Source of the DNA: an uncultured Bacilli bacterium
GTDB lineage: Bacteria; Bacillota_I; Bacilli_A; RF39; UBA660
DNA length: 64,000 nt
Direction: 5' to 3'
Assembly: GCA_934177995.1 (NCBI GenBank)
Contig: CAKPPW010000003.1
Span: forward strand, 12,234-76,233
The notes under the pieces were generated by a model that saw nothing but the letters and a program-made list of their open reading frames with translations, was not told the DNA's origin and did not search any database. Position numbers and translations under genes: made by a program. Of the stretch, positions 26,934 to 34,092 are shown in pieces (position 1 is the stretch's first letter; each line of letters opens with the position of its first letter).

Positions 26934-27452
26934 ATGAAGAAATTTCTAATAATAATAAGTTTAATCATTATCTCTTTAGCTAGTTATACTAAAGGAAAGG
27001 AAATTGTTATACCTGATGAAGCTATTAGGTTTAGAGTAGTTGCTAAGTCTAATAGTAAAGAAGATCAAAAGATAAAGATGAAGGTTAAAGATAATTTACA
27101 AGTAGAGATAAGTGAATTATTAAAAAATAGTAAGTCTATTGATGAATCTAGGAAATTGTTAAAAGCTAATCAAAATAATTTTTCAACTAATGTTAGAAAC
27201 ACTTTATTAACAAATAAGAGTAATGATATTTATAACATTAATTATGGATTAAACTATTTTCCTAAGAAAGAATATAAAGGTATAACCTATAAAGAGGGAT
27301 ATTATGAATCTTTAGTGGTTACCATAGGAGATGGAAAAGGTGATAACTGGTGGTGTGTTTTATTTCCCCCATTTTGTCTTATAGAAAATGATAAAAAAAC
27401 AGATGTAGAATATCGTCTATATATTAAAGATATGCTAGAAAAATACTTCTAA
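26934..27452 (+). CDS. spoIIR: Sporulation signalling protein SpoIIR
   Basis: SpoIIR is made in the forespore under sigma-F and acts across the septum to trigger SpoIIGA processing of pro-sigma-E in the mother cell. The protein has an N-terminal signal segment (residues 3-18), the family motif VIPDEAIRFRVVAKSNSKEDQ and the hallmark GDNWWCVLFPPFCL. At 172 residues it is shorter than B. subtilis SpoIIR (224). The ATG at 26934 is chosen; the GTG at 26922 falls in the ribosome-binding site. Position after prfA-prmC matches Bacillus. This is direct evidence of a sporulation pathway. Confidence 0.92.
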   Translation: MKKFLIIISLIIISLASYTKGKEIVIPDEAIRFRVVAKSNSKEDQKIKMKVKDNLQVEISELLKNSKSIDESRKLLKANQNNFSTNVRNTLLTNKSNDIYNINYGLNYFPKKEYKGITYKEGYYESLVVTIGDGKGDNWWCVLFPPFCLIENDKKTDVEYRLYIKDMLEKYF

Positions 27453-27491
27453 CAGATAGATTATTTACATAAATTCTTAGTAGGTGGTGCT

Positions 27492-28034
27492 ATGAATTTA
27501 GGACAATTAATAATAATCTCTATTAGTCTAAGTATGGATGCTTTTTCTCTAGCTATAATTTATGGAACATTAGGTCTTGATAAAAAAATGACTAATTTAT
27601 TAAGTTTAATGGTAGGATCATTTCATTTTTTTATGCCTATACTTGGTAATCTAATTGGATTATTTCTTTTAGAATCATTCTTACCTAATCCTGATTTGTT
27701 AGTGGGTATAATTTTTACTATATTAGCTAGTGAGATGCTCTTGAGCTTAAAAGATTTAGATGCAAGAAAAATTAAAATAACTAGTTTTTATCAAGCCTTA
27801 TTATTTGCGTTTAGTGTAAGTATAGATAGTTTTTCAGTAGGTATAGGATTAGGTGTGCATGAAGAAAATACGGTTTTATGTGGATTATTATTCTCTATAT
27901 TTAGTTTTTTATTTACAAAAATAGGATTAGATTGTGGTAAGAGATTAACTATTAGATTTGGTAAGATTGCTAATATCTTTGGAAGTATAATTTTATTAAT
28001 ACTTGGAATAAAATATTTGCTTATTTCATTTTAG
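27492..28034 (+). CDS. mntP: Putative manganese efflux pump MntP
   Basis: The 180-residue protein has six hydrophobic segments and the paired family motifs SLSMDAFSLAI and SVSIDSFSVGIGLG, each with a conserved Asp in the membrane. MntP exports Mn2+. It follows spoIIR, as the Bacillus orthologue YwlD lies in the same region. The usual mntP riboswitch (yybP-ykoY) is not visible in the 39-nt gap upstream. Confidence 0.85.
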   Translation: MNLGQLIIISISLSMDAFSLAIIYGTLGLDKKMTNLLSLMVGSFHFFMPILGNLIGLFLLESFLPNPDLLVGIIFTILASEMLLSLKDLDARKIKITSFYQALLFAFSVSIDSFSVGIGLGVHEENTVLCGLLFSIFSFLFTKIGLDCGKRLTIRFGKIANIFGSIILLILGIKYLLISF

Positions 28035-28080
28035 AAGTATATTTATAAAAATAATGTTAATAGTAATAAGGGAGGTAAAA

Positions 28081-28233
28081 ATGAAAAATAAAAACAATAA
28101 TAGTAAGCAGAAGGAAAAAAGTCAAAATAGAAATTGTCCATCTGCGAAAGAAGTAAACGAAAAAGAAATGTTTAGTAGACAAGAAGATTGTCCTAAAGAT
28201 GAATTAGAAAATCAAGAAAATGAAAGATTTTAA
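28081..28233 (+). CDS. Small hydrophilic protein of 50 residues, function unknown
   Basis: A short open frame starts at an ATG preceded by AAGGGAGG at ideal spacing and ends at the 5' base of a terminator stem. The product is highly charged and rich in Lys, Asn, Gln and Glu. It has two Cys-Pro pairs (NCPSAKE and DCPKDE) 18 residues apart and no hydrophobic segment. It lies near spoIIR and mntP. Small spore proteins can look like this, but I cannot place it in a family. Confidence 0.6.
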   Translation: MKNKNNNSKQKEKSQNRNCPSAKEVNEKEMFSRQEDCPKDELENQENERF

Positions 28234-28265
28234 CGAAAATTTAAAATTTTTCGTTTCTTTTTTTT
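28232..28265 (+). terminator. Intrinsic terminator after the 50-residue gene
   Basis: AACGAAAA pairs with TTTTCGTT around an 8-nt AT loop, followed by a long T run that overlaps the next promoter's -35. Confidence 0.8.
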
Positions 28266-28292
28266 GACAAATTACTTGTTTTTCTTTATTAT
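28264..28292 (+). promoter_or_regulatory. Sigma-A promoter of murA
   Basis: Perfect -35 TTGACA, 17-nt spacer, -10 TATTAT. A second possible -10 (TATAAT at 28367) is nearer the gene with a poor -35. Confidence 0.75.
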
Positions 28293-28394
28293 ATTAGTAG
28301 AGATACAGTTTTTAGAGTGATTTATTTATTTTTAAGTCTAGTTGGAAACAAATTTTAAAATACTAATATAATATAGCGAAAGAGAGTAAGATAT

Positions 28395-29648
28395 ATGAAG
28401 TTATTAGAAATTAATGGTGGAAATAAGTTAACTGGTACCATTAGAGTTAGTGGTGCTAAAAATAGTGCTGTGGCTTTAATACCGGCAGCCATATTATCAG
28501 ATGAAGAAGTAACTATTTGCAATGTACCAGATATTACTGATACAGAAGCATTATGTGAAATATTATCTTTTTTAGGAGCAAAGGTTAAAAGAGCTAGTGA
28601 GACTATTGTAATAGATTCGAAAGAGTTAGAAAATAAAGAAATACCAGCTTCTTTAGCAAAGAAACTTAGAGCTTCATATTATTTTATGGGAGCGTTACTA
28701 GGTAAATATAAGAAAGTTACTATGTCATTACCAGGTGGTTGTTCTATAGGAGCAAGACCAATTAATTTACATTTAAAAGGTTTTGAAGCTTTAGGAGCTA
28801 AAGTAACTAATAAAGATAACTGCTATATAGTAGAAGCTGAGGAGTTAATAGGTAATAATATTTATCTAGATTTTGCTAGTGTAGGAGCTACTATTAATAT
28901 AATGTTGGCAGCTGTAAAAGCTAAAGGAAAAACAATTATTGATAATGCCGCTAAAGAACCAGAAATAGTAAATGTTGCTACCTTATTAAATAATATGGGT
29001 GCTAAAATAAGAGGAGCAGGTACTTCAAGTATTGAAATAGAAGGTGTTTCTTATCTTGGTAAGTGTTTTCATGAAGTAATTCCTGATAGAATAGAAGCTG
29101 GAACTTATGTTATTCTAGGAGCAGCTGTAGGAGAAAACTTGAAAGTTGATAATATTATTCCTGAACATATTGAATCTTTAACTAGTAAACTAGAAGAGAT
29201 GGGTGTTTTCCTTGATATTGGAGCAGATTATATAATTGTTAGTAAACAAGATAATTATAAAGCAATTCATGTTAAGACACAGACATATCCTGGATTTCCA
29301 ACTGATTTGCAACAACCACTTACACCATTACTTACTGCTTGTAAAGGACAAAGTAAAATAGAAGAAACTATTTATGAAAATAGATTTATGCACATACCAT
29401 ATCTAAATTCAATGGGAGCAGATATACGAGTAAAAAATCAAACATCTACTGTCATTGGTCCTACAAAACTAGTTGGTTGTGATGTGGTAGCAACTGATTT
29501 AAGAGCTGGAGCATCTTTAGTAATAGCTGGTTTGATGGCTGAGGGTACAACTAAGATAACTAATGTAGAGCATATCTTAAGAGGATATGAAAATATTGTA
29601 GAAAAATTAACAAATGTTGGTGCTAAAGTAGAAATTAGAGAAATATAA
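28395..29648 (+). CDS. murA: UDP-N-acetylglucosamine 1-carboxyvinyltransferase MurA
   Basis: MurA performs the first committed step of peptidoglycan synthesis, transferring enolpyruvate to UDP-GlcNAc. The 417 residues have the substrate motif GAKNSAVALIPA near the start and the catalytic, fosfomycin-reactive Cys116 in GGCSIGARPINLHLKGFEALGA. The loop RAGASLVIAGL is also conserved. A normal Cys at 116 predicts fosfomycin sensitivity at the target level. Confidence 0.96.
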   Translation: MKLLEINGGNKLTGTIRVSGAKNSAVALIPAAILSDEEVTICNVPDITDTEALCEILSFLGAKVKRASETIVIDSKELENKEIPASLAKKLRASYYFMGALLGKYKKVTMSLPGGCSIGARPINLHLKGFEALGAKVTNKDNCYIVEAEELIGNNIYLDFASVGATINIMLAAVKAKGKTIIDNAAKEPEIVNVATLLNNMGAKIRGAGTSSIEIEGVSYLGKCFHEVIPDRIEAGTYVILGAAVGENLKVDNIIPEHIESLTSKLEEMGVFLDIGADYIIVSKQDNYKAIHVKTQTYPGFPTDLQQPLTPLLTACKGQSKIEETIYENRFMHIPYLNSMGADIRVKNQTSTVIGPTKLVGCDVVATDLRAGASLVIAGLMAEGTTKITNVEHILRGYENIVEKLTNVGAKVEIREI

Positions 29649-29680
29649 TATTATGACTCTAATTTTTTTTAGGTGATAAA

Positions 29681-30412
29681 ATGAAACATAAAAAACTTAT
29701 TATCTTTTGTTTACTACTTTTAATAATTTACTTAATCTATATGTCATTTCATAATGATAAAATTAATTATTTAGCTATTGGAGACTCTTTATCTTTAGGA
29801 GTAAATGCTTATAATGAAGAGGGTTATGGCTATAGTGACTATTTAGCTAGTTATCTTAAAGAAAATAATAAACTTAATAATTATAGTAAAGACTTCGCTT
29901 TTGCAGGTTTTAGAATAGCAGATTTACAACACCAACTTGACATGAATCAGATAATAACAAAACAAGATAAGTCTTTATCTTTTAAAAAATGTTTAAGAGA
30001 AGCAGATTTAGTAACTATATCAATAGGCGGTAATGACTTGTTGACTGAGATAAATATGTCAACTAGCGATATATCTATAATAGATGAGAAAAAAGTATTA
30101 GATATATTTTCTAAAAAAATGCAAGAATTAGATAATTTACTTAAGAATATTAGAAAATATAATAATAGAAAAATAATTTTACTTGGTTATTATAATCCTT
30201 ATGAGTATAAAGATATAGTTCCCGATAGAGTTTTTGCATATTTTGATGAAGAGATGAAGAAAGTGGCTACTAAGTATGATATAGAATTTGTGTCAATTTA
30301 TCGAGTTTTCAAAAATAATAATGATTATTTACCAAATCCTACTAATATTCATCCTTCAAGTAAAGGGTATAAAGCAATATATCTAGAGATAGTGAAACAT
30401 TTGAAAAAGTAA
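29681..30412 (+). CDS. Membrane-anchored SGNH/GDSL hydrolase
   Basis: The first 23 residues form a signal anchor. The rest is an SGNH esterase fold: block I AIGDSLSLG holds the nucleophilic Ser, SIGGNDLL is block III with Gly and Asn of the oxyanion hole, and HPSSKGYK is block V with the catalytic Asp/His region. The 243 residues are typical of extracytoplasmic YpmR-like or lipase/acylhydrolase proteins. The substrate is unknown; cell-wall or lipid esters are plausible. It follows murA by 32 nt with no terminator. Confidence 0.85.
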   Translation: MKHKKLIIFCLLLLIIYLIYMSFHNDKINYLAIGDSLSLGVNAYNEEGYGYSDYLASYLKENNKLNNYSKDFAFAGFRIADLQHQLDMNQIITKQDKSLSFKKCLREADLVTISIGGNDLLTEINMSTSDISIIDEKKVLDIFSKKMQELDNLLKNIRKYNNRKIILLGYYNPYEYKDIVPDRVFAYFDEEMKKVATKYDIEFVSIYRVFKNNNDYLPNPTNIHPSSKGYKAIYLEIVKHLKK

Positions 30413-30419
30413 AAAAGTC

Positions 30420-30448
30420 TTGCCTTTCGTAAAAAAGTTTGATATATT
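30420..30448 (+). promoter_or_regulatory. Sigma-A promoter of rpmE
   Basis: -35 TTGCCT, 17-nt spacer, -10 TATATT. The 50-nt leader contains ATGATA/TATCAT, a small hairpin that could be part of an L31 autoregulatory leader. Confidence 0.6.
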
Positions 30449-30505
30449 ATTAGCGGTTAGTCATTACTATGATATGAATTTATCATGGCGGAAGGAGAGA
30501 TATAC

Positions 30506-30721
30506 ATGAAAAAGGGAATTCATCCAGAATATAAAACTTGTAAAGTTACTTGTGCATGTGGAGAAACATTTGAAGTTAAATCAAATAAAGACGAATTAAC
30601 AGTTGAAGTTTGTTCAAAATGTCATCCATTCTATACAGGTAAGCAATCTCGTGCTTCACGTACAGGTCGTGTTGACAAGTTTAATAAAAAATATGGTTAT
30701 ACCCAAGATGCAGAAGCTTAA
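30506..30721 (+). CDS. rpmE: 50S ribosomal protein L31, zinc-binding type
   Basis: The 71-residue L31 has the four zinc Cys residues at 16, 18, 36 and 39 (TCACG and [13 protein letters not shown]). The ATG at 30506 has GAAGGAGAG upstream and gives the usual MKKGIHPEY start; the ATG at 30485 lies before that site. A zinc-independent paralogue is not present in this window. Confidence 0.96.
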   Translation: MKKGIHPEYKTCKVTCACGETFEVKSNKDELTVEVCSKCHPFYTGKQSRASRTGRVDKFNKKYGYTQDAEA

Positions 30722-30734
30722 TTGCTTCTTTTTT
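30712..30734 (+). terminator. Intrinsic terminator of rpmE, beginning inside its last codons
   Basis: AGAAGC pairs with GCTTCT around the stop codon, followed by a T run. Confidence 0.75.
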
Positions 30735-30780
30735 CTTGCACTCTAAATAAAAAAATGATATTCTCAATATGGTGAGTAGT

Positions 30781-31278
30781 GTGGATGATATGTTTGATTT
30801 TGACTTGTGGGAAGAATGTTTACTAGAAGAGAATAAACCTCAAGAAGCTGATAAAAAAAGATTAGAATTGTTTAATATGAGTCAAACTTATTTTCCAAAT
30901 GATGTCGTATATTTTTATAATGGTTTTAGAGAGTTGAAAGCTAGTAATCAAATTGTTTGTGACATAAGTGGCTCTATAATAAGAAAAGGTACATTATACT
31001 GTTATTACAATCCATTGATTCAAAATAAAAGAACTGGTATTCGGTATAAATTAACAAGACCAATAAAAATAGAGACTAGTTATGAAGAATATTTACCAAG
31101 AGATATGTTTTCATTTGAAGAACTAGATGAAGCTTTAAGTAAAGATAATTTAGAATGCTTTTATCATGGAATAGATGTATCGCATTTAGCAGTAGTGATG
31201 GGTGGAAGACTTGGTTTGAAAAATGCTAAGACTAAAAATTATCCACAAAGCTGTGGAAAAGTTTTACTAAAAAAATAA
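30781..31278 (+). CDS. Hypothetical protein of about 165 residues
   Basis: No family is recognised. The product is soluble and acidic at its N-terminus (MDDMFDFDLWEECLLEENK). A central beta-rich stretch runs SGSIIRKGTLYCYYNPLIQNKRTGIRYKLTRPIKIE, and the C-terminal part is basic. A possible promoter (TTGCAC at 30736, 17-nt spacer, TATTCT at 30759) would start transcription near 30771. That favours the GTG at 30781 with GGTGAG upstream over the ATG at 30769. Its final codons include the first perfect DnaA box of the cluster before rpiB. Confidence 0.65.
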   Translation: MDDMFDFDLWEECLLEENKPQEADKKRLELFNMSQTYFPNDVVYFYNGFRELKASNQIVCDISGSIIRKGTLYCYYNPLIQNKRTGIRYKLTRPIKIETSYEEYLPRDMFSFEELDEALSKDNLECFYHGIDVSHLAVVMGGRLGLKNAKTKNYPQSCGKVLLKK

Positions 31279-31447
31279 ACAATTAGCTGTGGATAAAATT
31301 TTTTTGTGGAATAATACACAATACCTGTGGAAAATAATAAATGGTTAAAAACTATTCACAAATGTTGTGGAAAACCTATTTAAGATAAAAATATCATTGT
31401 GGAAAAAATTAAAAGAACATATTTTATTAACAATTAATTGTGGAAAG
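31239..31447. promoter_or_regulatory. Cluster of DnaA-box-like sites
   Basis: Two perfect 9-mers matching TTATCCACA are present, at 31239-31247 (plus) and 31288-31296 (reverse). Six near matches of the form TGTGGAAnn or TGTGGAATA lie at 31252, 31305, 31326, 31366, 31398 and 31439, and a weaker TATTCACA sits near 31353. All but the first and the weak one face the same way. The region is AT-rich and mostly non-coding, between the hypothetical gene and rpiB. Confidence 0.65.
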
Positions 31448-31459
31448 AAGGAAATAAAT

Positions 31460-31906
31460 ATGAAATTAGGAATTACATCAGATCATAGAGGATTTAAATT
31501 AAAAACAAACTTATTTAAAAGACTAGAAGAGGAATATCAGATAATTGACTTTGGTACTTTTAGTGAAGAAAGTGTTGATTATCCTGATTATGCTTTTAAA
31601 TTAAGTGAAGAAGTAGCTAATAAAAACCTAGATTATGGAATAGCTATTTGTGGAAGTGGAATTGGCATAAGTATTGCTTGTAATAAAGTTAAGGGAATAA
31701 GAGCGGCTAGAGTAGTATCATTAGAAGATGTTTTAGAAACTAGAACTGATAACGATGCTAATATAATATGTCTTAGTGAAAAGTTATCAACTGATGAAGC
31801 ATATACTCTAGTTAAAAAATTTATTGAAACACCATTTTCAATTGAAGAAAGACATCATAGAAGAATTGAAAAAATAGCTAAATATGAGGATAGTCATGAG
31901 TGCTAA
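31460..31906 (+). CDS. rpiB: Ribose-5-phosphate isomerase B / RpiB-LacAB family
   Basis: RpiB interconverts ribose 5-phosphate and ribulose 5-phosphate. The protein begins MKLGITSDHRGFKLK and has the family segments DYPDYAF and CGSGIGISIACNKVKGIRAA, with the conserved Cys base. The 148 residues are typical. The ATG at 31460 has AGAAGGA upstream; a longer in-frame start at 31367 would put the DnaA-box cluster inside the gene and adds 31 residues with no family similarity. The presence of phosphoketolase elsewhere in the window fits pentose phosphate use. Confidence 0.9.
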   Translation: MKLGITSDHRGFKLKTNLFKRLEEEYQIIDFGTFSEESVDYPDYAFKLSEEVANKNLDYGIAICGSGIGISIACNKVKGIRAARVVSLEDVLETRTDNDANIICLSEKLSTDEAYTLVKKFIETPFSIEERHHRRIEKIAKYEDSHEC

Positions 31907-32093
31907 ATATTTTATTTACATTTTAGTGGGAATCTTAGTTATTTGGTCTTTTGATTCTTTAAATATAAATTCATTATTTAAAAAAAATAGAGTACTACAA
32001 GCTAGAGTTTTATACTTTATGTTAGCACTTTCAATGACCTACTTAGTAACTAACTTTATTTGGGACTTTTTTACAGTATCAAAAATTTTTTAA
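31896..32093 (+). CDS. DUF1146 small membrane protein (YwzB-like)
   Basis: A 65-residue protein with two hydrophobic segments (about 5-23 and 42-60) flanking the conserved stretch KKNRVLQARVLYFML. YwzB of B. subtilis has the same layout and also lies near murAA-spoIID-spoIIQ. The ATG at 31896 follows GAGGA; an ATG at 31884 is inside that site. It overlaps rpiB by 11 nt. Function unknown. Confidence 0.8.
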   Translation: MSAKYFIYILVGILVIWSFDSLNINSLFKKNRVLQARVLYFMLALSMTYLVTNFIWDFFTVSKIF

Positions 32094-32144
32094 AAAATTG
32101 TATAATTTTCGCCTTTTAGGTAAAACTTTAAATGAGGTGAAAAT

Positions 32145-32852
32145 ATGAAAAGATTAAAATTCAGGAAAGGTGCAATAGTAGGAATCTATGCTGCTATCTT
32201 TGTCTTTACTGGAGTAGGAGCTTATCTAGTAAGTCAAAATATGAAAAAAGATTTAAAACCTACTGAACAAGTTGAACATGTTAATAGTTCTATTCTAGAT
32301 AAAGATGAAGATGTAGAAGTTATAAATGAAACTACTAAAATGATAAAACCTTTTAAAGATCAGTCTGTAACAACTACTAAATATTTCTATAACTACCAAG
32401 CTGATAATGCAACACAGGAGAAATCAATTTTGTATCATGAAGATACATATATTCAAAATTCAGGAATGGATTTTACTAAGAATGAAACTTTTGAAGTAGT
32501 AGCAGTTTTAGATGGAACAGTTATTAATATAAAAGATGATGAGTTGCTAGGTAAAATCGTAGAAGTACAACATGAAAATAATCTTGTAAGTAGTTATCAA
32601 AGTTTGGGAGAAGTATCTGTTAAGAAAAATGATACAGTAAAACAAGGACAAGTGATTGGTAAAAGTGGAACTAATAGCATTGATAAGGAATTAGGTAATC
32701 ATTTGCATTTTGAACTTTATTTAAATAGTCAAGTAGTTAATCCCGAAGATTATTTTGATAAAGAAATAAAAGCAGAAACTACTAATGATAGTAATAAAAG
32801 TGAAACAGATGAATCTAAGAATAATACTACTGAAACAAAGAAGCCAGAATAA
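32145..32852 (+). CDS. spoIIQ: SpoIIQ-type M23 protein with a degenerate active site
   Basis: SpoIIQ is a forespore membrane protein that binds SpoIIIAH across the intermembrane space during engulfment. The 235 residues have an N-terminal membrane segment (about 10-30) and a LytM/M23 domain. The first zinc ligand motif HxxxD is changed to NSGMD (N105), while HLH is kept at 186-188. B. subtilis SpoIIQ has the same His loss, and the segments LVSSYQSLGEVSVKKNDTVKQGQVIGKSG and VNPEDYF match it well. The tail is Asn/Thr/Glu-rich. It lies between the DUF1146 gene and mbl as in Bacillus; spoIIID is not between them here. Confidence 0.87.
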   Translation: MKRLKFRKGAIVGIYAAIFVFTGVGAYLVSQNMKKDLKPTEQVEHVNSSILDKDEDVEVINETTKMIKPFKDQSVTTTKYFYNYQADNATQEKSILYHEDTYIQNSGMDFTKNETFEVVAVLDGTVINIKDDELLGKIVEVQHENNLVSSYQSLGEVSVKKNDTVKQGQVIGKSGTNSIDKELGNHLHFELYLNSQVVNPEDYFDKEIKAETTNDSNKSETDESKNNTTETKKPE

Positions 32853-32862
32853 TGTTAACTAG

Positions 32863-32889
32863 AGATGATTAAAAAACAATCATCTTTTT
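32863..32889 (+). terminator. Intrinsic terminator of spoIIQ
   Basis: A perfect 8-bp stem AGATGATT/AATCATCT with a 7-nt loop and TTTT. Confidence 0.85.
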
Positions 32890-32970
32890 GTATGAAAAAT
32901 AAAGTAATAAATGCAATTATAATGTATATATTTAAAATAGTAGGAAAAACTAATTTTGATGGGAAATTAA

Positions 32971-32999
32971 TTTACAAGTAAAAGAAATTTTGTTAAAAT
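32971..32999 (+). promoter_or_regulatory. Sigma-A promoter of mbl
   Basis: -35 TTTACA, 17-nt spacer, -10 TAAAAT, about 25 nt before the start. Confidence 0.65.
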
Positions 33000-33024
33000 A
33001 TTAACAGTAAAAGGACGTGATAGG

Positions 33025-34017
33025 ATGTTAGCAAAGGATATTGGAATAGATTTAGGAACAGCCAATGTATTAATATATATAAAAGGTGAAGGAATTGTTT
33101 TAAATGAACCTAGTGTGGTAGCTATTGATACAGATAATAAGAAAGTTGTAGCAGTAGGACGTGAAGCTAGTGAAATGTTAGGAAGAACTCCTGGAAAGGT
33201 TAAAGCTATTAAACCAATGAAAGATGGAGTTATTGCTGATTTTGAGATAACAGAGATTATGCTTGATTATTTTATTAGAAAGATTCATGCTCGCAATTTC
33301 TTTTCAAGACCTAGAATCTTAATATGTTGTCCATCTAATATTACTCCAGTTGAGAAAAATGCTATTAAAGAAGCAGCTGAAAGAACCGGAGCAAGAAGAG
33401 TGTTTTTAGAAGAAGAGCCTAAAGTAGCTGCTATTGGAGCAGGAATGGATATTTCTAAACCTAGTGGTAATATGGTAATAGATATTGGTGGTGGTACTAC
33501 TGATATAGCTGTTCTTTCTTTAAAGGATATAGTTACTAGTGCTTCAATTAGAGTGGCTGGTAATGTATTTGATCAAGATATTATAAAGTTTATTAAAGAA
33601 AAATATAAATTATTAATAGGTGATAAAACAGCAGAAGAGATTAAAATAGAGTTTGCTAACGTTTATAATCCTGATAAGAAGAAAAAGATGGAAGTAAGAG
33701 GAAGAGACTTAATTACAGGATTACCTAGTACAATAGAAATCTATGAGAATGAAACAGAAGAAGCTTTATCTGAATCACTTCAAAAGATAATTAAGGCGGC
33801 TACTAATGTTTTAGAACAAACTCCTCCAGAATTATCAGCTGATATTGTAGAAAAAGGAGTAGTCTTAACAGGTGGTGGAAGTATGTTAACAGGTTTAGTT
33901 CCATTATTAAAAGATAAATTAAAGATACCTGTTTTTATTGCTGATACACCATTAACTTGTGTAGCAGAAGGAACAGGAGTATTACTTGATGATGTAAGGA
34001 GTCTAGAAGAGAACTAG
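33025..34017 (+). CDS. mbl: Rod-shape actin homologue, Mbl type
   Basis: MreB-family actins polymerise under the membrane and direct lateral wall synthesis. The 330 residues have DLGTAN (phosphate 1), the DIGGGTTDIAVLS block (phosphate 2) and VLTGGGSMLTGL (adenosine). The start MLAKDIGIDLGTANVLIYIKGEGIVLNEPSVVA is closest to Mbl, and the place after spoIIQ is that of mbl in Bacillus. It implies a rod-shaped or elongating cell. Confidence 0.92.
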   Translation: MLAKDIGIDLGTANVLIYIKGEGIVLNEPSVVAIDTDNKKVVAVGREASEMLGRTPGKVKAIKPMKDGVIADFEITEIMLDYFIRKIHARNFFSRPRILICCPSNITPVEKNAIKEAAERTGARRVFLEEEPKVAAIGAGMDISKPSGNMVIDIGGGTTDIAVLSLKDIVTSASIRVAGNVFDQDIIKFIKEKYKLLIGDKTAEEIKIEFANVYNPDKKKKMEVRGRDLITGLPSTIEIYENETEEALSESLQKIIKAATNVLEQTPPELSADIVEKGVVLTGGGSMLTGLVPLLKDKLKIPVFIADTPLTCVAEGTGVLLDDVRSLEEN

Positions 34018-34025
34018 ACTTTTTT
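34000..34025 (+). terminator. Intrinsic terminator of mbl, overlapping its stop codon
   Basis: AGTCTAG pairs with CTAGACT around a 7-nt loop, followed by TTTTT. The TAG stop lies in the 3' arm. Confidence 0.8.
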
Positions 34026-34040
34026 CTTTTCTTAAAATAA

Positions 34041-34069
34041 TTGTACAATAGAATATAAACTGATATAAT
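34041..34069 (+). promoter_or_regulatory. Sigma-A promoter of tagO
   Basis: -35 TTGTAC, 17-nt spacer, consensus -10 TATAAT. Confidence 0.75.
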
Positions 34070-34092
34070 TGAATAAGAAAAGAGGAAGTAAA

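Noticed and set aside
31239..31447. The DnaA-box-like cluster as the chromosomal replication origin
   Set aside because: dnaA and dnaN are not nearby, the genes on both sides are on the plus strand so there is no strand switch, and the mnmE-parAB cluster places the origin to the left of the window.
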